Below are positions 8,375 to 15,519 of a stretch of 36,549 nt of DNA, piece by piece. Source of the stretch: Oscillospiraceae bacterium (GTDB lineage Bacteria; Bacillota; Clostridia; Oscillospirales; Acutalibacteraceae). Made by a program: the position numbers and the translations under genes. The notes beneath the pieces were generated by a model, which saw only the letters and a list, made by a program, of their open reading frames with translations, searched no databases and was not told the origin of the DNA. Positions within the stretch are counted from its first letter, which is position 1, and every line of letters starts with the position of its first letter. Location: contig SVOQ01000025.1 of NCBI GenBank assembly GCA_015066345.1, positions 1 through 36,549 of the forward strand, in the 5' to 3' direction.

Positions 8375-9139
8375 TTGAAAATTAAAACTGCTGATTTAAT
8401 TGTTGAATTAAATGTTCATCACGAGCTTTTGTCGTCCCGTCTTGAACCGTACAAGTACGACGGAAACGAAGTGGCGGACATTGTTTTTGATGTTACAGAA
8501 AAATATTATATTGACCGTCAGGCGGAGCATCCTAATTTGACCCTTGGTGAGGCGGAGTATCTTTGGAGTGGTTCGCACTTTTATGAGAAGTTAGCAAAAT
8601 TCCAAGGTGTTATGCTCCACGCATCCTGCGTTGAATACGAGGGTAAGGCGTATTTATTCTCTGCCCGTTCGGGAACAGGTAAATCAACCCATACTCACTT
8701 GTGGTTAAAATATCTTCCCGGTGCAAGAATTATAAACGACGATAAACCCGCAATAAGACTTGTTGACGGTGTTTTTTACGCTTACGGTACTCCCTGGAGC
8801 GGTAAAACTGACGAAAGCGAGAATGTTGGTGTTCCCATTGCGGGTATATGTTTCCTATCACGCGGTGAAAATAAAATTAAAAGAATACCCGGTATAAAAG
8901 CTCTTAAGCCATTTATGGACCAGACAGTTCGTCCCTATGATAAAGAACTTATGAAAAATATGCTTGATACTTTAAATCTTATTCTTACCGATATTCCTAT
9001 TTACGAGCTTTCCTGCGATATGTCCGAGGATGCGGTCATGACGGCATATAATGGAATGAGGAGTGAGGATATGCGACAGCCCACCTCTCTGCGTGAGGAG
9101 AGAGGGGGACCGTCATTTGGTAACTTTACTTATAAATAA
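8375..9139 (+). CDS. HPr-kinase-like P-loop protein
   Basis: The TTG at 8375 is taken as start because AGGAG lies 7 bases upstream; the frame also has an earlier TTG at 8339 without such a site. The product is 254 aa. It carries a Walker A loop SARSGTGKST near residues 97-107, followed by IINDDKPAI (paired Asp as in HprK/PEP-carboxykinase-like folds) and YGTPWSGK near residue 145. Proteins of this type are found beside lasso-peptide and other RiPP precursor genes, and some phosphorylate the peptide. Here it follows two short leader-like peptide genes, so a peptide-kinase role is a reasonable inference. The last 22 or so residues (from about RQPTSLREERGG) are encoded by a palindromic repeat, so the native C-terminus was probably replaced. 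True HPr phosphorylation is less likely because the HprK N-terminal domain is absent. Confidence 0.75.
   Translation: MKIKTADLIVELNVHHELLSSRLEPYKYDGNEVADIVFDVTEKYYIDRQAEHPNLTLGEAEYLWSGSHFYEKLAKFQGVMLHASCVEYEGKAYLFSARSGTGKSTHTHLWLKYLPGARIINDDKPAIRLVDGVFYAYGTPWSGKTDESENVGVPIAGICFLSRGENKIKRIPGIKALKPFMDQTVRPYDKELMKNMLDTLNLILTDIPIYELSCDMSEDAVMTAYNGMRSEDMRQPTSLREERGGPSFGNFTYK
9073..9113 (+). repeat. Interspersed palindromic repeat, copy R4 (inside the kinase-like gene)
   Basis: Contains GCC-x-ACCT, CTGCGT-x-AGGAG and AGGGGGACC in the same order as the inverted copy at 9319-9358. It is translated as the C-terminal tail of the kinase-like protein. Confidence 0.6.
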
Positions 9140-9395
9140 AGTTAAAAGCGTGACATAGAGTTGTTCTTTTAATGAAGCTTGTCGGACGGTGGAGAGTCCC
9201 CGACAGTTGGCGTAACAATAAACTTGGTTAGGACTTTCCACCACTCCGCTGAACTATGTTATGAACTATTATTTTAGGCTCGCTTGTAAGTGGCGTGAAT
9301 ACACATTTTGAACACAAGGTGGTCCCCCTTCCTCCTTACGCAGGAAGGTTGGCTTTGCAAAATTATAAATATTTGCACTGAAGGGAGTTTCATAA
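9140..9395. other. Non-coding repeat-derived gap
   Basis: No plausible gene. It holds further repeat pieces facing each other: ACGGTGGAGAGTCC near 9187 and GGACTTTCCACC near 9233. Copy R5 (9319-9358) follows, and finally the ribosome binding site AAGGGAG (9381-9387) of the DUF559 gene. Confidence 0.5.
9319..9358 (-). repeat. Interspersed palindromic repeat, copy R5
   Basis: The reverse complement matches R4 in order and mostly in sequence (AGCC-x-ACCT..CTGCGT-x-AGGAG..AGGGGGACC). R4 and R5 therefore face each other, and R5 ends 37 bases before the DUF559 gene. Confidence 0.6.
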
Positions 9396-9797
9396 ATGAT
9401 GAAAAAGAATGTGAAAATTCCGGTGAATACTGAACTTGATAAGTACGCAAAAGAATTGCGTAAAAATATGACAACTGAAGAAAAAATAGTATGGTATCAG
9501 ATATTAAAAGGCAGGGTACCAAAGTTTCACCGTCAGAAAATAATTGGCAATTACATAGCTGATTTTTATTGCCCACAATTAAAATTAATAATTGAAATAG
9601 ACGGTGTTCAACATTATTTTGAAGAAACCTCAAATTATGATGCCAAAAGAACCGAATACTTTGAAAGCTTGGGCTTTTATGTTTTACGGTTTGATAATAG
9701 CGATGTTAAGAAAGATACAGAGGAAGTCAGAATGATTATAGATAATGTATGTAATGCAAGAGAAAAAGGTGTCGAGCTTCTTCCTGATTATCGTTAA
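9396..9797 (+). CDS. DUF559 family endonuclease-like protein
   Basis: 133 aa with two adjacent ATG codons and AAGGGAG 8 bases before the first. The core reads GNYIADFYCPQLKLIIEIDG followed by QHY, then an arginine-rich helix and GFYVLRFDNSDV. This is the Vsr-like PD-(D/E)xK nuclease fold of DUF559: Asp of ADFYC, Glu of IEIDG and the following His/Tyr are the expected active-site positions. Substrates of this family are not established. The upstream edge is formed by palindromic repeats related to five copies within 4.3 kb, and similar genes are often present in several copies in related genomes, so a link between nuclease and repeats is conceivable. It has its own start signals but no clear promoter in between; the LCP gene behind it has a separate promoter. 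Confidence 0.85.
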   Translation: MMKKNVKIPVNTELDKYAKELRKNMTTEEKIVWYQILKGRVPKFHRQKIIGNYIADFYCPQLKLIIEIDGVQHYFEETSNYDAKRTEYFESLGFYVLRFDNSDVKKDTEEVRMIIDNVCNAREKGVELLPDYR

Positions 9798-9807
9798 TAA
9801 AAAATTA

Positions 9808-9836
9808 TTGTAAAAAAACGAAAAACATATTATAAT
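9808..9836 (+). promoter_or_regulatory. Sigma-A-type promoter of the LCP gene
   Basis: TTGTAA, 17-base A-rich spacer, then TATAAT, ending 28 bases before the LCP start codon. Confidence 0.7.
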
Positions 9837-9864
9837 TATCCCACAAACTAAAAAGGTGATGTTT

Positions 9865-10965
9865 ATGTCAGATAATAAAAAGAAAAAAGGTAAAAAAGCC
9901 CTGATAGTTTTATTGTGTTTTGTTCTTGTGTTGGGTATTGGTTGCGGTAGTCTTGTAGCCTATTGGCACAGTATAAAAAATGCAACTCCCGAAGTTGAGG
10001 ATACTTTAACTTATGACTTCGATGGGGATGAAACTGTTGCAGTTTCACTTCAGGATGCACCTGATTTTGAACAGATATTTGAGGGCGATGCCGCAGAGCT
10101 TAAAGCAGCTATCAAAGACTGGGCAACTAACGGTGGCGACGTTATGTACAGTGAGGATGTTATTAACATCTTGTGCATCGGTGTTGATACCCGTAACAAA
10201 AATACAATCTCGGGTCTTACGGACTCTATGATTATTGTATCTGTCAACAAGGCTCTCGGTACAATAACATTTACTTCCGTTATGCGTGACAGTTACGCTT
10301 ACCTCGAATCTCCCGATGGTGTCGGCAGTTTTAATAAAATTAACTCTGCTTTCCCGTTTTATGGTATTGATAACCTTATAAATACCCTTGAAACTCACTT
10401 TAAAATCCGTATTGACGGCTATGCAATGATTAACTTCGCTCTCTTTAAAGCGGTTATTGATAAGTTGGGTGGCGTTAATGTAGAACTCAGCGAATATGAG
10501 GCACAGTATTTCAATAAAAACCACGGTTGGGACTTACAGGCGGGTTCTTCGGTTAACCTTAACGGCGACCAGGCACTTGTGTTCTGCCGTAGCCGTAAGA
10601 TTTATAACGACGGTGACGTTCAACGTACACAGAACCAACGCGAAGTTCTTATTGCTCTTCTTCAAAAGGCGGCTACAATTCAAGCTTCTGAAGTTCCTGG
10701 ATATATTAAAACATTCTTACCGTACCTTGAAACAAGCTACAATGAAGCCGAGCTAATTTCCCTCGGTACTAAAGCCGTTATGGGCGGTTGGGCAAGATTC
10801 TCGGTTAATCAGATTGTTATGCCCGACGAAAATTGCCGTAAAGCTCATTCGGGTGATGTGTGGTATTGGGAGGTTGACTATCCTCTCGCTGCACAGACTC
10901 TGCAAATGGCAATTTACGGTGACACAAACATTACACTTTCCGAAAACAGAACAGCATTTTATTAA
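9865..10965 (+). CDS. LytR-CpsA-Psr (LCP) family cell-wall polymer ligase
   Basis: The ATG at 9865 follows AAGGTGAT, which overlaps the anti-Shine-Dalgarno match; two earlier in-frame starts fall inside that site. The product is 366 aa. It has a Lys-rich cytoplasmic tail, one membrane helix at about residues 14-36, a linker of about 60 residues, and then the extracellular LCP domain (about residues 95-290). Landmarks are NILCIGVDTRN, GLTDSMIIVSVN, SVMRDSY, KINSAF and ALVFCRSRKIYNDGDVQRTQ, which include the Arg and Asp residues that bind the polyprenyl pyrophosphate. LCP enzymes transfer wall teichoic acid, capsule or other glycopolymers from a lipid carrier to peptidoglycan. It stands alone between a strong promoter and a strong terminator, beside surface-protein genes. 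Confidence 0.93.
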   Translation: MSDNKKKKGKKALIVLLCFVLVLGIGCGSLVAYWHSIKNATPEVEDTLTYDFDGDETVAVSLQDAPDFEQIFEGDAAELKAAIKDWATNGGDVMYSEDVINILCIGVDTRNKNTISGLTDSMIIVSVNKALGTITFTSVMRDSYAYLESPDGVGSFNKINSAFPFYGIDNLINTLETHFKIRIDGYAMINFALFKAVIDKLGGVNVELSEYEAQYFNKNHGWDLQAGSSVNLNGDQALVFCRSRKIYNDGDVQRTQNQREVLIALLQKAATIQASEVPGYIKTFLPYLETSYNEAELISLGTKAVMGGWARFSVNQIVMPDENCRKAHSGDVWYWEVDYPLAAQTLQMAIYGDTNITLSENRTAFY

Positions 10966-10973
10966 AAAAATTA

Positions 10974-11003
10974 CCTCTCGGTTCAAATTAATGAACCGAG
11001 AGG
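10974..11003. terminator. Bidirectional terminator between converging genes
   Basis: CCTCTCGGTTCA pairs with TGAACCGAGAGG around AATTAA. Seven A's lie just before it and AATTTTATATTT just after, so it suits both the LCP gene and the oxidoreductase from the other side. Confidence 0.9.
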
Positions 11004-11021
11004 AATTTTATATTTATGTGA

Positions 11022-12176
11022 TTAGATTTCAGGGATTTCGATTACAACTTCTCTGCCTGAATCGGAAGAACGAGCAATACCGTCAATAATAGCCTGGTTG
11101 TAAATAATCTGGCTTGAGGGTACGGGTGAGGGAAGATTGAATTCGATAGCATCAATGAATGAACGGATTTTCTTGTCGAAGTTGTCGCCGTCATTGTTCA
11201 TTTCGGGGATAACGGTTTCAACGCATTCACCTGCAATGTTGTGGTAAATTGTCATAGGTCCACCGATTGAACCGTTCCAACATTCTGTTGAAGGAATTCT
11301 TAAACCGCCTTCTGTACCCATAATAATTGTATCACCGGGAGTGTCGCAATGCATTGCCCAAGCAATACGGAAGTCGAGTACGATATCGCCTTCAAGACGA
11401 ACGTATGCAGCTGCAAAGTCATCAACACCGAAAACTTCGGTGTATTCGGGTTTCTGGAGATATTCGGGCTTTTTACCGAAGAGACCTGCTTTAAAGCCTG
11501 TAACGGTAAGGGGCTTCGGATAACCGATAGCGTTAAGAACCATATCAAGTGAATAGCAACCGATATCACCTAAAGCACCGAGACCCGCTGTGTCTTCCTG
11601 AATGAAGGATGTGCCGAAGGGAGTGGGAATACCCATTCTGCGTCCGCCACCGGTCTGGATGTAGTAGATTCTGCCGAGAACACCGCTTTCGCAAATCTTC
11701 TTAACCATCTTCATATTCTCGTCGAAACGGGGTTGGAAACCGATTGAGAGAATTTTGCCGCTGCGTTTTTCTGCTTTGCAGATTTCAACTGCTTCTTCAA
11801 GAGTAACGCACATGGGTTTTTCAAGAAGAACGTGAACACCGTGGTCAAGAGCGTAAATAGCACAGGGTGCGTGTTGACGGTTGTATGTACAGATTGAAAC
11901 TGCATCAAGGTCTTTTTCGTTATCAATAAGCTCTTTATCGCTTAAGTAGAAATTAGCTTTTTCAACGTCAACACCGTTTGCCTTAGCAAAAGCCTCAGCC
12001 TTACCGGGAACAAGGTCTGCAAAAGCTACAACTTCTACGTCGTCGCATTTAAGGTAGCTTTGAAGATGTGCTTCTGCAATCCATCCGCAACCAATAATAC
12101 CGACTCTGATTTTTTTGCCGGTGTAAACTTTTTCTTCACTATGCTTCTCTTTGAAAGCATCAAGAATATTTGACAT
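11022..12176 (-). CDS. Gfo/Idh/MocA family NAD(P)-dependent oxidoreductase
   Basis: 384 aa, with a CGGAGGTA site 6 bases before the ATG. Residues about 23-145 form a Rossmann domain with the dinucleotide loop VGIIGCGWIAEAHL and the family signature LLEKPM (Lys of EKP is catalytic or cofactor-contacting). The remaining residues form the alpha/beta dimerisation domain, with GGGRRMGIPTPFG and LGDIGCYSLDM. The family oxidises or reduces sugars, inositols and related cyclic compounds; substrate cannot be read from the sequence. It is monocistronic, converging with the LCP gene, and its upstream region does not contain a sugar operon. Confidence 0.93.
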   Translation of the reverse strand: MSNILDAFKEKHSEEKVYTGKKIRVGIIGCGWIAEAHLQSYLKCDDVEVVAFADLVPGKAEAFAKANGVDVEKANFYLSDKELIDNEKDLDAVSICTYNRQHAPCAIYALDHGVHVLLEKPMCVTLEEAVEICKAEKRSGKILSIGFQPRFDENMKMVKKICESGVLGRIYYIQTGGGRRMGIPTPFGTSFIQEDTAGLGALGDIGCYSLDMVLNAIGYPKPLTVTGFKAGLFGKKPEYLQKPEYTEVFGVDDFAAAYVRLEGDIVLDFRIAWAMHCDTPGDTIIMGTEGGLRIPSTECWNGSIGGPMTIYHNIAGECVETVIPEMNNDGDNFDKKIRSFIDAIEFNLPSPVPSSQIIYNQAIIDGIARSSDSGREVVIEIPEI

Positions 12177-12453
12177 AATATACCTCCGTTCCTACGTAAA
12201 ACTACGCAGATTATAGATATAGATTATCACATTATTACTTTTGTTTCAACAATAGTATTAAAAATAAAATTGCACAAAAAATAGTGTGAAGCGTTGGTGA
12301 CGTTGACGAAAAACATCGTTTTTAAGCCTTTTGTTGAAAAAATGACAAAAAGTGTTCACAATTTATTCACATTTTTGCAACATCAACACAATATTGGCGG
12401 GTTATTATAAAGATGCCAATACGATACGCAGGAAGTAAGTAAACTTTCACGTT
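12177..12453. other. Intergenic region, possibly with a small RNA
   Basis: The left part is the 5' region of the oxidoreductase gene on the minus strand. The right part (about 12380-12453) has no ribosome binding site or credible ORF; a nine-codon ATG frame at 12413 has no upstream site. Yet it runs directly into a very strong plus-strand terminator at 12454, so a short non-coding transcript is possible. Confidence 0.3.
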
Positions 12454-12507
12454 CAAGAAAAGACCGCTACCAAATAATGTAGCGGTCTTTTCTTGTCCTT
12501 TTTTCTT
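12454..12507 (+). terminator. Strong Rho-independent terminator with no gene upstream
   Basis: A perfect 17-bp stem (CAAGAAAAGACCGCTAC with its complement) closes an eight-base loop, followed by TCCTTTTTTCTTT. The nearest coding sequence upstream runs the other way and starts 278 bases earlier. Confidence 0.88.
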
Positions 12508-12515
12508 TAGTTTTA

Positions 12516-12544
12516 TTGCAATTTTTTTCTGCGTATTGTATTAT
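12516..12544 (+). promoter_or_regulatory. Probable promoter of the beta-helix gene
   Basis: TTGCAA, exactly 17 bases, TATTAT; the predicted start lies about ten bases before the GGAGG ribosome binding site. Confidence 0.5.
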
Positions 12545-12574
12545 ATTTTTATAATATGTATGGAGGTGTTGAAA

Positions 12575-14233
12575 GTGGTTATTTATCCCGAGTCATTCAG
12601 TATAAAGCCCAACATTGAAGCTACTGTTGGTTTCAGAAACCTTTTTAATACCACTTCGCAAACCGCCGTGCATAAGACCCTTACACTTGTTAAAGGTAAC
12701 TATGTTTTTTGCAGTAAAAATGCAGAAGAAAAGGTGTTCTGCATTTCAAATACTACTGCTGCCGTTGAATACGGCGAGGGTGAGACCCCTAATAAACACA
12801 AAGCCTCAGTTGTTATTGAAAACGTAAAGGATATGGAAATTGACTGTTGTGACTCCAACTTTATTATGGATGGAGTTATGACAAATTTAGTTATAAGAAA
12901 CTGCGAAAAAATCAAAATTAAAAATCTCAATATTGAAACTGCAAACCCCAATGTTCATAAAATTACCGTTCTTAAAGCATCGCCTTTTTATATTACATTT
13001 AAAATAGATGATGTAAGTAAATATGGCGAAGAAAACGGTGAGTATTTCTGGTACGGAACAGATTATAAAATGGGTTTCACTCAACATAAAAACCGCGGTT
13101 GGTGGATGGCAACGGCTAAACCGTCGAACCTTTTCCATCTTACGAGATGCGGTAACCACCCTTTGTCAGGTTCTACCGTTATTAAGCAGGTTTCGGACCG
13201 TACTTTTACCGCAAGATTCATAATCCCTAAGGATTACGAAGTAGGTCAGGTATTTTATATGTACCCCCGTTTACGCAAAGAAGTGGGTATTTTCGTTGAA
13301 TCATCAAATAATATTGAATTTGAGAATGTAAAACAACATTATAATAATTCAATCGGTTTTGTAGCTCAGAATAGCGAAAACATCACACTTAATAATGTGG
13401 AATTTACGCCCAATCCCGATAACGAGGTAGATTTTGCATCAGTTTCTGATTCTTTGAGATTCAGTATGTGTCGCGGAAAAATCAGGGTTCTTGACTCTAT
13501 GTTTGATACTTCAGGTGATGACTGTTGCAACCTTCACGGTATCCATTTTAAAATTGTAAAAAATGACAGGGATAAGATTACACTTAAGTTCTGTCATCAC
13601 AGAAACTATGGTTTCGAATGTATACGCGAGGGCGATACGTTAGCATTTATCGACCCAAAAACTTTGTTGGAAGTAGGCAGGTCAAAGGTGCTCCACGCAA
13701 CATTACGTGACGATTACTATTATGATTTAGTTCTTTCTTCCTACGAGTCGCCCCTTGATGTGGGCGGTGTGGTTGAAAATATTTCTGCCTGTCCTGATTT
13801 TGAGTTTAACGGCAATACCCTTAACCGTATTATGGGTGTTGGCGTGTCTGTTACGACTCGTGGTAAAATCCGAATCGAAAACAACAGATTTTTAAATACG
13901 GGTGAGGACGGTATCAAAATTTCTGATGATGCTTCTACCCACTACGAAAGCGGTTTTGTTAAGGATGTAGTAATAAGTAGGAATGCTTTTATGAATTGCG
14001 AAGAAAACGCCATTCTAATTAAACCCGAAAACAAAAAATTCGCAGGACCGGTTCACAATAACATTGTTATTGAAAATAATCTTTTTATTATCAATAATAT
14101 TTACGCGGTAAATATCAGCGACTCCGCTAATATTCTTTTGCGTGATAATGTTTACAAAGGTAAACCTGCTAACTACAGGTGGGTTAATACCAAAAATGTG
14201 GTAAATATTACCACGGACTGCCCACAAAAATGA
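12575..14233 (+). CDS. Right-handed beta-helix protein resembling GH110 alpha-1,3-galactosidases
   Basis: The GTG at 12575 is preferred because GGAGG ends 8 bases upstream; the ATG at 12560 would overlap that site. The protein is 552 aa without a signal peptide, so it is probably cytoplasmic. It has repeated short strands of the parallel beta-helix type: N-x-x-I-x-N-x-x-F and similar, with NIEFENV, NITLNNV, KIRIENNRF, DVVISRNAF and NIVIENNLF spaced about 22-30 residues apart. Near residue 312 it carries TSGDDCCNLHG, similar to the GDDA-x-N-x-HG signature of GH110 enzymes, whose acidic residues hydrolyse alpha-1,3-linked galactose as in blood group B. A second acidic patch GEDGIKISDD lies near residue 444. 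GH110 is the closest family I can name; other beta-helix lyases or epimerases remain possible. Confidence 0.65.
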   Translation: MVIYPESFSIKPNIEATVGFRNLFNTTSQTAVHKTLTLVKGNYVFCSKNAEEKVFCISNTTAAVEYGEGETPNKHKASVVIENVKDMEIDCCDSNFIMDGVMTNLVIRNCEKIKIKNLNIETANPNVHKITVLKASPFYITFKIDDVSKYGEENGEYFWYGTDYKMGFTQHKNRGWWMATAKPSNLFHLTRCGNHPLSGSTVIKQVSDRTFTARFIIPKDYEVGQVFYMYPRLRKEVGIFVESSNNIEFENVKQHYNNSIGFVAQNSENITLNNVEFTPNPDNEVDFASVSDSLRFSMCRGKIRVLDSMFDTSGDDCCNLHGIHFKIVKNDRDKITLKFCHHRNYGFECIREGDTLAFIDPKTLLEVGRSKVLHATLRDDYYYDLVLSSYESPLDVGGVVENISACPDFEFNGNTLNRIMGVGVSVTTRGKIRIENNRFLNTGEDGIKISDDASTHYESGFVKDVVISRNAFMNCEENAILIKPENKKFAGPVHNNIVIENNLFIINNIYAVNISDSANILLRDNVYKGKPANYRWVNTKNVVNITTDCPQK

Positions 14234-14270
14234 CCGGTTCTAAATTTACTTTAGAACCGGCTTGGTTTTT
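14234..14270. terminator. Terminator between converging genes
   Basis: CCGGTTCTAAA and TTTAGAACCGG around a five-base loop, followed by CTTGGTTTTT. It begins on the base after the beta-helix stop codon and also faces the end of the minus-strand DUF1540 gene. Confidence 0.85.
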
Positions 14271-14439
14271 AGTAGGTTTTAGCCTTGAATGATTGACAAC
14301 AGGTTGAGTCAATTGACTTGGGGTCGCAGTTACAAGCACCAACCTCAATTGTGTTTAATGTGCAATAGTTTGCGTCTGTACAATGGAATTTACAAGTATC
14401 AACTGTACAACCGATGCAATTGTTCTTTTTATCGTTCAT
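14269..14439 (-). CDS. DUF1540 cysteine-rich small protein
   Basis: 56 aa, preceded by AAAAGGAGGTACTGAA, a near-perfect ribosome binding site. The sequence has nine Cys residues in the DUF1540 spacing: NCIGCTVDTCKFHC, then YCTLNTIEVGACNC, and TCCQSF near the end. DUF1540 proteins are common in Clostridia and are thought to bind metal through their Cys residues; the role is unknown. It sits alone on the minus strand, beside another Cys-rich metal-binding gene on the plus strand. Confidence 0.88.
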   Translation of the reverse strand: MNDKKNNCIGCTVDTCKFHCTDANYCTLNTIEVGACNCDPKSIDSTCCQSFKAKTY

Positions 14440-14525
14440 TTCAGTACCTCCTTTTTTGACGGGTTTTTACCCATCTGTATATTTATTTTAACCACTTAAT
14501 AAACATTTAAACAAAGGAATTTTTT

Positions 14526-15017
14526 ATGAAAAAAGAAAACGTAATTACTTCTTGTTACTCATTATTGCGAAATGTGACACCTCTCCAATATGACTGTGGT
14601 AAAATTTGTCACGGAAAATGTTGTAAAGGTGACGGCAAAACGGGTATGCTACTTTTTCCCGGTGAAGAAAATATAATTGACCCTGAAATTAATATAATAA
14701 AAAATGAAGAAGGGGACAGTTTCGCAGTCTGTAACGGTACTTGTGATAGAAATAAACGTCCCCTTGGATGCCGAATATATCCGTTGTTCCCTGTTATAAA
14801 AAACGGAGAACAAGGAGAGTATATTGAAGTAGAGTTCGATAGCAGAGCGGACTGTCCGTTAACGCAGGGGGAATATGAAATAACAAGAAAGTTCGCTAAA
14901 AACGTAAAAAGGGTGGGAAAGTACCTTTTATTAAATAAAGAAACTGCACAGTTTTACAGGGAATTATCCGATGAAGTGCAGGAATATACTATGTTAAAAA
15001 ATATTTTGAAAAAATAA
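14526..15017 (+). CDS. CxxCxxCC-type (YkgJ-like) metal-binding protein
   Basis: 163 aa with AAAGGAA upstream of the ATG. Conserved Cys residues lie at about 24, 28, 32 and 33 (DCGKICHGKCCKGD), with further Cys at about 69, 73 and 82 (CNGTCDRNKRPLGCRIYP). The cluster plus RPLGCRIYP is typical of zinc/iron-chelating YkgJ-family proteins, whose molecular function is not established. The spacing C-x3-C-x3-CC is slightly wider than in the classical motif. It is followed directly by the promoter of the PerR-like operon. Confidence 0.75.
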   Translation: MKKENVITSCYSLLRNVTPLQYDCGKICHGKCCKGDGKTGMLLFPGEENIIDPEINIIKNEEGDSFAVCNGTCDRNKRPLGCRIYPLFPVIKNGEQGEYIEVEFDSRADCPLTQGEYEITRKFAKNVKRVGKYLLLNKETAQFYRELSDEVQEYTMLKNILKK

Positions 15018-15027
15018 TAAAAAAGTG

Positions 15028-15056
15028 TTGACAAGTGACTTTTCATCTGTTATATT
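15028..15056 (+). promoter_or_regulatory. Sigma-A promoter of the peroxide-stress operon
   Basis: Perfect TTGACA, 17-base spacer, TATATT. Confidence 0.88.
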
Positions 15057-15067
15057 AGTTACAGTAA

Positions 15068-15082
15068 TAGTAATCATTACTA
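15068..15082 (+). promoter_or_regulatory. PerR/Fur-type operator, perfect 7-1-7 inverted repeat
   Basis: TAGTAAT-C-ATTACTA has the 7-1-7 architecture of the PerR box (consensus TTATAAT-N-ATTATAA). It lies 11 bases after the -10 element, across the expected transcription start, so a bound repressor would block initiation. The repressor gene starts 26 bases later, implying autoregulation. Confidence 0.75.
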
Positions 15083-15108
15083 CTTATTAAACGAAACGAG
15101 GTGTTCAG

Positions 15109-15489
15109 ATGAGAAGTTCAAGGCAACGTGAGGCGGTGCTCGATGTATTACGAAACTCTTGTGACCACCCTACGGCGGATATGATTTTTGAAAGGGTACG
15201 CGTTGATATTCCTAACATCAGTCTGGGCACCGTGTACAGAAACTTAGGTCAACTTAAAGATGAGGGTTATATAACCATCGTTGAAAGTAGTGACACAAAA
15301 GTACATTACGAAGGAAATTTAGATGAACACATCCACTTCCTTTGTAAAAAGTGTAATAATATTACTGATGTATGGTGTCAATCACCTGTACCGACGCAAC
15401 TTGCCGAAATGGGTTTACAGGTTGAGTCTCAAAAAACTGTTTATTACGGTATTTGCGAAAAATGCCGCGATAATATAAATTGTAATTAA
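15109..15489 (+). CDS. perR: Fur-family peroxide-sensing repressor, PerR-like
   Basis: 126 aa. Residues 1-60 are the winged-helix DNA-binding domain (HPTADMIFERVR, ISLGTVYRNLGQLKDEGYI). Residues 62-126 form the dimer and metal domain. Structural zinc Cys pairs are at 79/82 (CKKC) and 116/119 (CEKC). Regulatory-metal ligands are visible as His20, His74 and His76 (DEHIHF) and Asp87 (ITDVW). The Asp at this last position is the PerR-like residue, where Fur has Glu. PerR with Fe senses hydrogen peroxide by oxidation of a ligand His, releasing the operator. The protein is shorter than B. subtilis PerR by about 20 residues, mostly at the N-terminus. It heads an operon with reverse rubrerythrin and rubredoxin, the expected detoxification targets. 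Confidence 0.88.
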   Translation: MRSSRQREAVLDVLRNSCDHPTADMIFERVRVDIPNISLGTVYRNLGQLKDEGYITIVESSDTKVHYEGNLDEHIHFLCKKCNNITDVWCQSPVPTQLAEMGLQVESQKTVYYGICEKCRDNINCN

Positions 15490-15519
15490 TAAAATATTAT
15501 TTTAAAGGAGTTTTATGTT

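Noticed and set aside
12413-12442. Nine-codon ATG frame as a leader peptide
   Set aside because: No ribosome binding site and no downstream gene that it would regulate.
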